64,000 nt of DNA from Pseudomonadota bacterium (lineage in GTDB: Bacteria; Pseudomonadota; Gammaproteobacteria; Burkholderiales; Ferrovaceae), in contig JAKBLB010000001.1 in assembly GCA_021832305.1 (NCBI GenBank), positions 124,001 through 188,000 of the forward strand, in the 5' to 3' direction. A program made the position numbers and the translations under genes. Shown in pieces: positions 17,628-26,761 of this stretch (the stretch's first letter is position 1; every line of letters begins with the position of its first letter). Under the pieces are notes generated by a model. That model was not told the DNA's origin. It ran no database searches and was given only the letters and a program-made list of their open reading frames with translations.

Positions 17628-20231
17628 ATGGATCATTCCGCCCATACCCCGGTGATGCGCCAATATCTGGCCTTGAAAGCCCAACACCCGGATCGCCTGG
17701 TTTTCTACCGGATGGGGGATTTTTACGAACTGTTCTACGAGGATGCGGAAAAAGCCGCACGCTTGCTGGATATTTCCCTGACCCGTCGCGGCATGTCAGC
17801 CGGTCAGCCGATTCCCATGGCGGGGGTCCCCTACCACGCGGCTGAAGGTTATCTGGCCCGTCTGGTCGAATTGGGCGAATCGGTGGCCATTTGTGAGCAA
17901 GTGGGAGATCCTGCGACCAGCAAGGGTCCCGTGGAGCGCCAGGTGATGCGCATCGTGACCCCGGGAACCGTGACTGAGGCGGCTCTTTTGCCAGATCATC
18001 GCGATGCTCCTTTGGTGGCGCTGGCACAACGGGCTGGGCAGGTGGGGATAGCGGTTCTGACCTTGAGCAGTGGGCGCTTTCGGGTACTCGAAGTCCCACT
18101 GCCGGATTTGATGTCCGAGTTGGAGCGTATTCAGGCCCGGGAAGTACTCTGTCAGAGTGGAGAAGAGCCGGCGACCCGAAATTGGGTGGTGCAGACCCTT
18201 CCTGCCTGGCATTTTGATGAAAATCGGGCTTTGCGCGATCTGACGCAGCATTTTGGCGTGCATGATCTGGAAGGGTTTGGTTCGGTGAGTCCGCTGATGT
18301 TGCGGGCTGCCGGGGCCCTGTTTCACTACGTGCAGCAGGCCCAGGGGATGCACTTGCCCCACATCGATCGCCTGGAAGTTCAGCAGACCAGGGATTGGGT
18401 GCATCTGGATGAAATCACGCGACGCAACCTGGAAATCACGGAAACCTTGCGTGGCAGCGGGGCTCCCACCCTATGTTCCTTGCTGGATACCTGCCGCAAC
18501 TCCATGGGGCGACGTTTGTTACGTCATTGGCTACATCATCCCCTGCGTGATCTGAACGTGATTCGGGCACGCCAGGAAGGCATTCGTCACCTCATTGGCC
18601 GAGGGGACGGTCATCGGGCTAAGCAACTGCAAAATCTTCTCAAGACCACGGGCGATGTGGAGCGAGGGGTGGGGAGAATTGCCTTGGGAAGCGCGCGTCC
18701 TCGAGATCTGGTGGCTTTGCGCGAAACCTTGCAGGGGTTGCCTGATCTCTGGACCGTATTACAGGACCTGACGGATTCTGCGCGTCTGCGGGAATTATAT
18801 GACGTATTGCGCCACTTTCCCGGCGAAGTATTGGATCTGCTACAGCACTCCATTGCTTCAGAACCGGCCAATTTGATCCGGGAGGGGGGGGTCATTGCGC
18901 CGGGTTTTGATGCCGAACTGGATGAATTGCGCAGCATTCAGAATGATTGCGGTAGTTTTTTGCAGGCTCTGGAGCAGCAGGAGAGAGTGCGCACAGGCAT
19001 TCCCACCCTGAAAGTGGAATACAACCGGGTGCACGGGTTTTATATCGAGGTGACCCATGTACATCGAGAACGCATTCCTGATCATTATCAGCGTCGTCAG
19101 ACCCTCAAGAATGCCGAACGCTACCTCACGCCTGAACTCAAGGCGTTTGAAGAACGGGCTCTGGCTGCGGGTGAGCGGGCTCTGGCCCGGGAGAAATTGC
19201 TTTATCAGCAAGTTTTGGAAACATTGAGACATTTTCTCAGTGAACTCAAGATGCTGGCTTTGGCCATTGCTGAACTGGATGTGCTGGCCTGCTTTGCGGA
19301 ACGGGCAGTGACCTTGAATTTGGTGGCCCCTGAATTTTGTGATGCGATACGCATGGAGATCGAAGGGGGTCGGCATCTGGTGGTGGAACAACAGGTGGAA
19401 CGATTCGTGCCCAACGATACCCGGTTGCACGAAGGGCGACGTCTGCTTCTGATTACCGGCCCCAATATGGGCGGCAAGTCTACCTACATGCGGCAGACTG
19501 CCCTGATCGCCCTGCTGGCGCATACCGGAAGTTTCGTGCCGGCTCGACGCGCGCTTCTCGGCCCTTTGGATCAGATTTTTACCCGCATCGGAGCGGGAGA
19601 CGACCTGGCATCGGGACGGTCCACTTTTCTGGTGGAAATGTCGGAAGCCGCTTACATTCTGAACCATGCGACTCCCGCCAGTCTGGTTCTGGTAGATGAA
19701 ATAGGGAGGGGAACTTCTACTTTCGACGGGCTGGCACTGGCACACGCCATTGCCCGTCATCTGTTGGAGAAGAATCGCTGCGCCTGCCTGTTTGCGACGC
19801 ACTACTTCGAACTGACTCATTTGGAACGGGAGGTGGCGGGGGTGGCCAATGTGCATCTGGATGCAGTGGAACACCATGACCGTATCGTGTTCCTGCATGC
19901 CCTGGAAGAAGGTGCGGCCAGTCGCAGTTACGGTCTTCAGGTGGCGGCTCTGGCAGGCATTCCCCGACCGGTATTGCGCTGGGCACGAGAGTTGTTGACG
20001 CGTCTGGAACAGCAACCGGGACTGCGCCCGGCTCAGGACGACCTGTTCCAACGGGAGTGGAAGCCCCTGCCGGAAGTTGAACGGGAGGAGAGCCATCCAG
20101 AACCAGAATCTCATCCGGCAATCGTGCGTCTTGCCGTATTGGAACCCGATCGGTTGACTCCCCGTGAAGCGTTGGAAACCCTGTACGCTCTGGTGGCGCT
20201 GGTTCAAGCGAACCCGGCGCCAGGAGGCTGA
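17628..20231 (+). CDS. mutS: DNA mismatch repair protein MutS
   Basis: 867-residue mismatch recognition ATPase. The N-terminal [16 protein letters not shown] contains the F-x-E mismatch wedge. Clamp and lever domains follow, then the ABC-type ATPase with Walker [14 protein letters not shown], signature [11 protein letters not shown] and Walker [19 protein letters not shown]. The C-terminal helix-turn-helix is [14 protein letters not shown]. Start ATG at 17628 ([14 protein letters not shown]). Full-length compared with homologues. Confidence 0.97.
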   Translation: MDHSAHTPVMRQYLALKAQHPDRLVFYRMGDFYELFYEDAEKAARLLDISLTRRGMSAGQPIPMAGVPYHAAEGYLARLVELGESVAICEQVGDPATSKGPVERQVMRIVTPGTVTEAALLPDHRDAPLVALAQRAGQVGIAVLTLSSGRFRVLEVPLPDLMSELERIQAREVLCQSGEEPATRNWVVQTLPAWHFDENRALRDLTQHFGVHDLEGFGSVSPLMLRAAGALFHYVQQAQGMHLPHIDRLEVQQTRDWVHLDEITRRNLEITETLRGSGAPTLCSLLDTCRNSMGRRLLRHWLHHPLRDLNVIRARQEGIRHLIGRGDGHRAKQLQNLLKTTGDVERGVGRIALGSARPRDLVALRETLQGLPDLWTVLQDLTDSARLRELYDVLRHFPGEVLDLLQHSIASEPANLIREGGVIAPGFDAELDELRSIQNDCGSFLQALEQQERVRTGIPTLKVEYNRVHGFYIEVTHVHRERIPDHYQRRQTLKNAERYLTPELKAFEERALAAGERALAREKLLYQQVLETLRHFLSELKMLALAIAELDVLACFAERAVTLNLVAPEFCDAIRMEIEGGRHLVVEQQVERFVPNDTRLHEGRRLLLITGPNMGGKSTYMRQTALIALLAHTGSFVPARRALLGPLDQIFTRIGAGDDLASGRSTFLVEMSEAAYILNHATPASLVLVDEIGRGTSTFDGLALAHAIARHLLEKNRCACLFATHYFELTHLEREVAGVANVHLDAVEHHDRIVFLHALEEGAASRSYGLQVAALAGIPRPVLRWARELLTRLEQQPGLRPAQDDLFQREWKPLPEVEREESHPEPESHPAIVRLAVLEPDRLTPREALETLYALVALVQANPAPGG

Positions 20232-20297
20232 AGACATGCCGGGTTTCTGCCTGGAGGGTAGATCAGGTAGAATGCATCCAGAAACGGGAGGATCCAC

Positions 20298-20771
20298 ATG
20301 CTGAAAACTGGACAACCGGCCCCGGGTTTTGAATTGCCCGATGCAGGGATGGAAATGGTTTCCCTTAATGGCTACCTGGGGCAGTGGATCGTCGTGCTTT
20401 TTTTCTATGCGCGAGATGCGTTGCCCCAATGTCGCGAAGAGGCCATCGGCTTCAGTGACCGGGAAGAGGACTTTGACCGCTTTGGTGCCAAGGTGCTGGG
20501 TGTTTCCCAGGATGATGTGCTGTGTCACGCAGACTTTTGTGAGGCTCATGGTTTGAATGCCCGACTCCTGTCGGATGTGGAGGGGGAAGTTTGTCAACGT
20601 TACGATGTCCTGCGCGAGAGGGAACTGGGTGGGCAGAAACGCTCCTGTGTCGATCGTATCACCTACATCATCGATCGCCAGGGTGTGGTTCGTTTTGCAG
20701 TAGCGGTGAACAACAACCGCGACCATGTGGTCGAAGTGTTGAATCTTGTCAAGGAACTTAATCGATCATGA
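20298..20771 (+). CDS. PrxQ/Bcp-like peroxiredoxin with altered active site
   Basis: 157-residue thioredoxin-fold protein of the AhpC/TSA class, closest to PrxQ/Bcp (LKTGQPAPGFELPDA at the N-terminus; CVDRITYIIDRQG near the C-terminus). The peroxidatic Cys is present (C45), but the family motif P-x3-T-x2-C reads ARDALPQC: both the Pro and the catalytic Thr are replaced. Other Cys residues (VLCHADFC) might resolve it. It may be a weakened peroxidase or a redox sensor. The stop overlaps the slyD start (ATGA), so the two are coupled. Confidence 0.8.
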   Translation: MLKTGQPAPGFELPDAGMEMVSLNGYLGQWIVVLFFYARDALPQCREEAIGFSDREEDFDRFGAKVLGVSQDDVLCHADFCEAHGLNARLLSDVEGEVCQRYDVLRERELGGQKRSCVDRITYIIDRQGVVRFAVAVNNNRDHVVEVLNLVKELNRS

Positions 20772-21244
20772 TTATCGCAAAGAATTCAGTCGTCACGCTC
20801 GCTTTTGTATTGCGGGACGATCAGGGGGTGTTGCTGGAAGAAAGCGACCCCACCATCAGTTACCTGCACGGGGGCTATGACGGCATTTTCCCTCTGGTGG
20901 AAGAAACGCTGGAGGGTCAGGAGGAAGGGTTTGCCTGTACGGTGACGATGACGCCGGATATGGCCTTCGGGGAGTACGATCCCACTTTGCGTAGAACGGA
21001 ACCACGTTCGCTGTTTCCCTCCCAGGTCAAGGTAGGGATGCAGTTTCAGGGAGAGGGGGAAGGAGATCAGAACTGGCTGTTTGCGGTGACTGAAGTCACG
21101 GACGAAACGGTAACGCTGGACGGGAATCATCCGTTGGTCGGCAAGACGTTGGTGTTTGACTGTACGGTGAAAGGGGTGCGGCGTGCCAGCGCGGAAGAAG
21201 TGGAACATGGCCACATTCACGGAGAACATGGCCATCACCATTGA
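20768..21244 (+). CDS. slyD: FKBP-type peptidyl-prolyl isomerase SlyD
   Basis: 158-residue SlyD: an FKBP domain interrupted by an IF (chaperone) domain. Markers are YLHGGYDGIFPLVEETLEG at the start, MAFGEYDPTLRRTEPRSLF and NHPLVGKTLVFDCTVKGVRR. The His-rich tail HGHIHGEHGHHH binds nickel, zinc or copper. It isomerises prolines, assists folding and delivers metal in the cytoplasm. Translationally coupled to the peroxiredoxin gene. Confidence 0.92.
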   Translation: MIIAKNSVVTLAFVLRDDQGVLLEESDPTISYLHGGYDGIFPLVEETLEGQEEGFACTVTMTPDMAFGEYDPTLRRTEPRSLFPSQVKVGMQFQGEGEGDQNWLFAVTEVTDETVTLDGNHPLVGKTLVFDCTVKGVRRASAEEVEHGHIHGEHGHHH

Positions 21245-21248
21245 AAAA

Positions 21249-21716
21249 TCAGTTGGTTTTTAGGTAGGCTGGCCAAGGAGTCCCCAGTTCGTTCTGGGTC
21301 AGGCGCGGACTCTGGAACAGGGTCCACTTACCGATCAGACCCTTGGACCAGATCCCCAGGACCAATTGACCATCGCGATATTCGCAACGGTAGGTGGCGG
21401 GTATCGTGGTTGTCCCCGTGCCAAACGGGACCCCTGTGAGATCTGCATCGGTTTCGATAATGACGCCATCCACCGTGCGCAGGATGCGCTCATGGATATT
21501 TTTTGCGGCATTGCCCGGCGAGGCATTCAGCATGCTCACGGGGCAGGCGGCTTGCATGGCTTCCAGTTCCAGTCCAGGTTTATTGGCGATCTCCCGTTGG
21601 GCGTTTTGCGTCAACTTGAGTTCGTCGGGGTAAGGTTCGCCGGCTTGAGCAAAGAGCGGGGCTGCCGTCAGCAAGGCCAGAACGACCAGCGCCGGGCGCA
21701 GTATGGGTGCAGACAT
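21249..21716 (-). CDS. Exported protein of unknown function
   Basis: 155 residues with a clear signal peptide (LRPALVVLALLTAAPLFA, cut after AQA). The mature part has two Cys (AACPVSM and YRCEYR) that could form a disulfide. GTTTIPATYRCEYRDGQLVLG looks like a beta-strand pair. Periplasmic location is likely. It converges with slyD, four bases from its stop. No family recognised. Confidence 0.7.
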   Translation of the reverse strand: MSAPILRPALVVLALLTAAPLFAQAGEPYPDELKLTQNAQREIANKPGLELEAMQAACPVSMLNASPGNAAKNIHERILRTVDGVIIETDADLTGVPFGTGTTTIPATYRCEYRDGQLVLGIWSKGLIGKWTLFQSPRLTQNELGTPWPAYLKTN

Positions 21717-21919
21717 TAGGAGTTCTCCAGATCGTTAATCGGGGGTGCGGCGAGGGAGTGGTAATGACCCGACCGTCCCTCCCATGAGGCGATTCTACTG
21801 CATCTGTGATCAATCGTGCAGCGAGAAAACCGTGAGAAAAGAAGATATGCAAATTTTCTCGCTTACGGTCATAATGACGCAGTCAATTTCTCCCTGTTCC
21901 ACCGTGCGTAGATTACAGG

Positions 21920-23818
21920 ATGCCTCAACATATGAATCACCACATGAATGAAGAGTCGGCCGTTCCGGATACCATTGCCGAAGATTCTTTGTTGCTTCAG
22001 ATTCGTGCTTTGGGGCACCTGCCTTCTCCTTCCTCCACCGCCCTGCGCCTTTATGCATTGATCCAGTCGGATGACGTGGATTTGCACAAAATGGCCGAAG
22101 TGATCAAAGGGGATGTGGCGCTGACCGTGCGTTTGATTCGCCTGGCCAATCGTCCGGGAAGGACCCCTGGCCGTCCGGTGGCTTCCATTGAAGAAGGGTT
22201 GATGCGTCTTGGACTCAAAACCGTGGCAGGATTGGCCGTGGGTATGTCGGTGATCGATGACGCAGTTGCCTCGAGTGCACCTGATGACCGTGCTTATTTG
22301 GCGTTGTGCCGTCATTCTCTAGCGGCGGCTGTGTTGGCAGAGTGGATGTGTGATCGTCCCGAGGTCCCTGCCAGTGCCGCTGACCTTTTTACCTGTGCCC
22401 TGCTGGCAAGGATCGGACAATTGGCCCTGTTGCGTTTCTACCCGGAACCTTACCCGGTACTGATTCGTTTGCAGCAGAAAACCCATGAATTGCTGGATGC
22501 AGAGCGGCAACAACTGGGTATCGATCACCAAGTGATCACCCTGGCGTTGCTGCAGGAATGGGGATTCCCTGATCCGCTGACGGAGGCCATTCGAATTTCC
22601 GAGGCGGAACCTGAATTGCGGGTAGGTACTGACCGTGGCTACATCATGGCACAAATTCTCGGTTTTGCCTGGGAGGCTGCTCCTGCATTGATCTCCCATC
22701 GTACTGAGGAGATCGCGCGGCATTTGGAACATGGCCTGGCCCTGTTGGGGCAAAGCGTACTGAAGGAAGAATTGTCCGGCATGGTTGAGACCCTCATCCG
22801 GCGCTGGCTTGAATGGGATTCTCGCCAACACGGGCATGAGGGTTCCGCGCACATTGCCTCGGATACGGATATCGGTGATACGGGACAGGGCGCTGCCCAA
22901 CTCTTGCTCGTTGGGGTCCCTACGTTCATGCGTCAGTCATGGGAATCAACATTCGCAGAACGGGGTTATGGCGTTTTGAGCGTGGATTCCTGGGATGCCG
23001 TGGTGGCTCAGATGACCAATGAACGGGTGGGGTTTCTGATCCTTTGGAAGGATGACTCCTGCATTTTTGGCGAACCGGAAAAAAGATTGTTCGCCTCCTG
23101 GGTGGGTGAGGAATGTCGGGCGATTGTGGTGCTGGTTCCCGAGATGAATGCTTCGTCTGCCCATGAACTCTTGGAAATCGGAGCGGACGTCGTACTTCCC
23201 TGCACGGTATCAGCCACGCTGCTGGGCGCCCAGTTGGCGCGTCTGGAGGACAAGTTGGAGGTGGCGAGAAACCTCGAAGAGGAACGATCTGCGCACCGCA
23301 AGTTGTTGTCTGAACTGGTATTGACGACGCGTAAATTACATTTGCAGACTTTGACCGATCCGCTTACGGGGTTGGCCAACCGACGCATGGCAGAGGCCTT
23401 CCTGAAACGCCACTGGTCCATGGTGGAACGCCGTAATATCTCTCTGGGGTGTCTGATCATCGATCTCGACGACTTCAAGCGAATCAACGATAAATTTGGA
23501 CACGATGCTGGCGATGCCGCCCTTCGTGCTTTTGCTGCCATTCTCAAGGAAAATGTCCGTCAGGAAGACCTAGCGGTTCGTTTGGGTGGAGATGAGTTTC
23601 TGGTGGTATGTCCCCTGGCGCAAGTCTCTCATCTGGAATATCTGCGCCAGCGCCTGATCGAAGTTGCCCATCGATTGAAACTGGAAACAGGTCCTTTGTC
23701 GTGTTCCATCGGATTTGCCGAAAGTGATCGAAACACCATGAAGTCCCCCTCTGAATTATTGAAGCAGGCAGATGAGCATTTGATGCGGCTGAAACGAAGT
23801 CGCTTCGGAAAAGGGTGA
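21920..23818 (+). CDS. HDOD-pseudoreceiver-GGDEF diguanylate cyclase
   Basis: 632-residue signalling protein. An N-terminal HDOD domain (LGHLPSPSSTALRLYALIQS, IKGDVALTVRLIRLANRPG) is followed by a receiver-like region starting LLLVGVPTF (about 325-440) that lacks the acidic pocket. The GGDEF domain has DPLTGLANRR and an intact RLGGDEFLVV (556-560). The inhibitory I-site RQED lies five residues before GGDEF. It should make cyclic-di-GMP and be product-inhibited. Start codons at 21920, 21932 and 21944 are all possible. It precedes cbbL in the same direction, 154 bp away. Confidence 0.88.
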   Translation: MPQHMNHHMNEESAVPDTIAEDSLLLQIRALGHLPSPSSTALRLYALIQSDDVDLHKMAEVIKGDVALTVRLIRLANRPGRTPGRPVASIEEGLMRLGLKTVAGLAVGMSVIDDAVASSAPDDRAYLALCRHSLAAAVLAEWMCDRPEVPASAADLFTCALLARIGQLALLRFYPEPYPVLIRLQQKTHELLDAERQQLGIDHQVITLALLQEWGFPDPLTEAIRISEAEPELRVGTDRGYIMAQILGFAWEAAPALISHRTEEIARHLEHGLALLGQSVLKEELSGMVETLIRRWLEWDSRQHGHEGSAHIASDTDIGDTGQGAAQLLLVGVPTFMRQSWESTFAERGYGVLSVDSWDAVVAQMTNERVGFLILWKDDSCIFGEPEKRLFASWVGEECRAIVVLVPEMNASSAHELLEIGADVVLPCTVSATLLGAQLARLEDKLEVARNLEEERSAHRKLLSELVLTTRKLHLQTLTDPLTGLANRRMAEAFLKRHWSMVERRNISLGCLIIDLDDFKRINDKFGHDAGDAALRAFAAILKENVRQEDLAVRLGGDEFLVVCPLAQVSHLEYLRQRLIEVAHRLKLETGPLSCSIGFAESDRNTMKSPSELLKQADEHLMRLKRSRFGKG

Positions 23819-23972
23819 TTGCCGGACGAATGGATAAGGTTTGGTGATTGCGGTGATTAGAATTATTGAATTTATTTATGCTTTATTTCCTTATAGTATG
23901 CTCGACAGCAACAAGATAACAAGTTTAGCAGTAAGACCCCCTGAGTCGCAGTTAACCTGATGGAGGAAAACC

Positions 23973-25394
23973 ATGTCAGTGAAGAAATACAATGCTGGTG
24001 TAAAGGAATATCGCCAGACCTACTGGACCCCTGAATACACCCCCAAAGACACGGATCTGTTGGCGTGTTTTAAAATCACCCCGCAGCCTGGAGTGGACCG
24101 CGAGGAAGTGGCCGCTGCCGTGGCCGCCGAGTCATCCACCGGGACCTGGACCACGGTGTGGACCGACCTTTTGACCGATCTGGACTATTACAAGGGGCGT
24201 GCCTATAAAATTGAGGATGTCCCTGGCGACGATACCTGTTACTACGCTTTTGTGGCGTACCCCATTGACCTCTTCGAAGAAGGGTCAGTGGTCAATGTGT
24301 TGACTTCGTTGGTGGGCAATGTGTTTGGCTTCAAGGCGTTGCGCGCTCTTCGCTTGGAAGATGTACGCTTCCCCATCGCATATGTCATGACCTGTGGCGG
24401 TCCTCCTCATGGGATTCAGGTAGAACGGGATGTGATGAACAAATATGGTCGCCCCATGCTGGGTTGTACCATCAAACCCAAATTGGGTCTGTCCGCCAAG
24501 AACTACGGCCGTGCGGTTTATGAATGCCTGCGCGGTGGTCTGGACTTCACCAAGGATGACGAGAATGTCAATTCTCAACCGTTCATGCGCTGGAAGCAAC
24601 GGTTTGATTTCGTCATGGAAGCCATTGAAAAGGCGGAACGGGAAACCGGTGAACGCAAGGGTCACTATCTGAACGTGACGGCACCCACGCCGGAAGAAAT
24701 GTACAAACGCGCGGAGTATGCCCGGGATATCGGCGCTCCGATCATTATGCACGATTACCTGACCGGTGGGCTGACGGCCAATACCGGCTTGGCCAACTGG
24801 TGTCGGGACAATGGGGTGCTACTGCACATCCACCGGGCCATGCACGCGGTGCTCGACCGTAATCCTCATCATGGGATTCACTTCCGTGTGCTGACCAAGG
24901 TGCTGCGTCTGTCCGGCGGGGATCATCTCCACTCGGGTACCGTGGTGGGCAAACTGGAAGGTGACCGTGATGCCACGTTGGGCTGGATCGACATCATGCG
25001 CGACAGTTATGTCAAGGAAGACCGCAAGCGCGGGATCTTCTTTGATCAGGATTGGGGTTCCATGCCTGGGGTTTTCCCGGTGGCCTCTGGTGGAATTCAC
25101 GTCTGGCACATGCCTGCCCTCGTGACCATTTTTGGAGATGACTCGGTTCTGCAGTTTGGCGGAGGCACCTTGGGTCACCCTTGGGGTAATGCGGCCGGGG
25201 CTGCAGCCAATCGTGTGGCACTGGAAGCCTGCGTGGAAGCCCGCAATCAGGGAGTAGCCATCGAGAAGGAAGGCAAGGCTGTGTTGACCAAGGCTGCCGA
25301 ACACAGTCCCGAACTGAAGATCGCCATGGAAACCTGGAAAGAAATCAAGTTCGAGTTCGATACCGTGGACAAACTGGACGTGGCCCACAAGTAA
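23973..25394 (+). CDS. cbbL: RuBisCO form I large subunit
   Basis: 473-residue catalytic subunit fixing CO2 onto ribulose bisphosphate. Active-site segments are intact: [11 protein letters not shown], the carbamylation site [20 protein letters not shown], and loop 6 [11 protein letters not shown]. The sequence style and following cbbQ/cbbO mark it as form IA (the non-carboxysomal Q type). GGAGGA precedes the ATG. The AT-rich upstream region has a -10-like TATAGT at about 23894. No cbbR gene lies next to it in this window. Confidence 0.98.
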   Translation: MSVKKYNAGVKEYRQTYWTPEYTPKDTDLLACFKITPQPGVDREEVAAAVAAESSTGTWTTVWTDLLTDLDYYKGRAYKIEDVPGDDTCYYAFVAYPIDLFEEGSVVNVLTSLVGNVFGFKALRALRLEDVRFPIAYVMTCGGPPHGIQVERDVMNKYGRPMLGCTIKPKLGLSAKNYGRAVYECLRGGLDFTKDDENVNSQPFMRWKQRFDFVMEAIEKAERETGERKGHYLNVTAPTPEEMYKRAEYARDIGAPIIMHDYLTGGLTANTGLANWCRDNGVLLHIHRAMHAVLDRNPHHGIHFRVLTKVLRLSGGDHLHSGTVVGKLEGDRDATLGWIDIMRDSYVKEDRKRGIFFDQDWGSMPGVFPVASGGIHVWHMPALVTIFGDDSVLQFGGGTLGHPWGNAAGAAANRVALEACVEARNQGVAIEKEGKAVLTKAAEHSPELKIAMETWKEIKFEFDTVDKLDVAHK

Positions 25395-25407
25395 TGGCGC
25401 CTGATAT

Positions 25408-25429
25408 CGTGTGGCCCCAGAGCCACACG
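25408..25429 (+). promoter_or_regulatory. Stem-loop between cbbL and cbbS
   Basis: Perfect 8-bp stem CGTGTGGC/GCCACACG with loop CCCAGA and no T-run. It probably stabilises or processes the mRNA to balance large and small subunit levels. Confidence 0.6.
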
Positions 25430-25458
25430 AGCCTGCAAACTAATTTGAGGAATGACTC

Positions 25459-25815
25459 ATGAGTGAAGTAATGGATTACAAGTCGCGTTTGAGCGACCCT
25501 GCCAGCCGGAAGTTTGAAACATTCTCCTACTTGCCCGCCATGAATGCGGACGAAATCCGCAAGCAGGTGGAGTATCTGGTCAAGAAGGGATGGAACCCGG
25601 CCATTGAACACATCGAACCCGAGTACCTGATGGATTCTTACTGGTACATGTGGAAATTGCCGATGTTTGGCGAAACCGACGTGGAAAAAGTGTTGGCAGA
25701 AGCTGAAGCCTGTCATAAGGCCAATCCTGAAAATCATGTGCGCTTGATCGGCTACGACAATTTCAGTCAGTCTCAGGGCGCATCCATGGTGATTTTCCGC
25801 GGCAAGACTGTTTGA
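25459..25815 (+). CDS. cbbS: RuBisCO small subunit
   Basis: 118-residue small subunit that caps the L8S8 holoenzyme. Typical segments are [32 protein letters not shown] and [13 protein letters not shown]; the C-terminus contains [16 protein letters not shown]-rich leader with GAGGAATG before the ATG. Followed by a terminator before cbbQ. Confidence 0.97.
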   Translation: MSEVMDYKSRLSDPASRKFETFSYLPAMNADEIRKQVEYLVKKGWNPAIEHIEPEYLMDSYWYMWKLPMFGETDVEKVLAEAEACHKANPENHVRLIGYDNFSQSQGASMVIFRGKTV

Positions 25816-25835
25816 CGGGGGAAGTCCTCATCTCT

Positions 25836-25873
25836 GCCCCCGTGACCTCGACAGCGAGGGACGGGGGCTTTTT
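25836..25873 (+). terminator. Terminator/attenuator between cbbS and cbbQ
   Basis: Stem GCCCCCGT/ACGGGGGC with an inner CCTCG/CGAGG pairing and then five T residues. Since cbbQ follows in the same direction, partial read-through would keep CbbQO far below RuBisCO levels. Confidence 0.8.
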
Positions 25874-25943
25874 GTTGGCGGGTCTCTCTCTTTGGTTGGT
25901 CAGGGAAGAGGCATGATCAAGCATTAGATTAAGGAATCATTCC

Positions 25944-26747
25944 ATGAGCGACATTATTTCGCAGTATCGAATTTCCACGGCTCCCTATTATCGCCCGGTG
26001 GCAGACGAAGTGGAACTGTTTCAGGCTGCCTATAGCGTGCGTATGCCTATGATGCTCAAAGGCCCGACGGGGTGTGGTAAAACCCGTTTCGTCGAGTACA
26101 TGGCCTATACCTTGGGGAAACCCTTGATCACGGTGGCCTGCAACGAAGACATGACCGCATCCGACCTGGTCGGACGCTTTCTGCTGGACGCCAACGGTAC
26201 CCGCTGGCAGGATGGACCGCTCGCCATTGCCGCCCGGTATGGTGCCATCTGTTATCTGGATGAAGTGGTAGAGGCGCGCCAGGATACCACGGTGGTGATT
26301 CACCCACTGACCGACAATCGGCGTGTTCTTCCTTTGGAAAAGAAGGGTGAATTGATCAGGGCCCATGCCGACTTCCAGTTGGTGATTTCTTATAATCCCG
26401 GCTATCAGAGTTTGATGAAGGATCTCAAGCAATCGACCAAACAGCGTTTTGGAGCATTGGACTTCAATTATCCCGCCCACGATGTTGAAACGGAAATCAT
26501 CGCCCATGAAACCCGGGTTACCGTGGAGGTGGCCAGCAAATTGGTCTCTATCGCGGAACGGGCCCGTAACTTGAAAGGGCACGGACTGGATGAGGGGATC
26601 TCCACCCGGATGCTGATCTATGCCGGAAGTTTGATTGTCGCAGGGGTGGATGCCAAAAACGCCTGCCGCGTGGCGCTGGTCCGTCCAATTACAGATGATC
26701 CGGACATGCGTGATGCCCTCGATGCGGCGGTCATGACCTTCTTTTGA
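25944..26747 (+). CDS. cbbQ: RuBisCO activase ATPase CbbQ
   Basis: 267-residue MoxR-type AAA+ ATPase that, with CbbO, removes inhibitory sugar phosphates from RuBisCO. Walker A is [14 protein letters not shown], Walker B is [14 protein letters not shown], and the sensor region is [17 protein letters not shown]-terminal CbbQ domain follows ([17 protein letters not shown]). Full length. It is followed 14 bp later by cbbO. Confidence 0.95.
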   Translation: MSDIISQYRISTAPYYRPVADEVELFQAAYSVRMPMMLKGPTGCGKTRFVEYMAYTLGKPLITVACNEDMTASDLVGRFLLDANGTRWQDGPLAIAARYGAICYLDEVVEARQDTTVVIHPLTDNRRVLPLEKKGELIRAHADFQLVISYNPGYQSLMKDLKQSTKQRFGALDFNYPAHDVETEIIAHETRVTVEVASKLVSIAERARNLKGHGLDEGISTRMLIYAGSLIVAGVDAKNACRVALVRPITDDPDMRDALDAAVMTFF

Positions 26748-26761
26748 GGAGTGGACGAACC

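Noticed and set aside
18858-20726. 622-codon open frame antisense to mutS and the peroxiredoxin gene
   Set aside because: It mirrors the codon pattern of mutS, has no ribosome site or family-like segments, and crosses two real genes.
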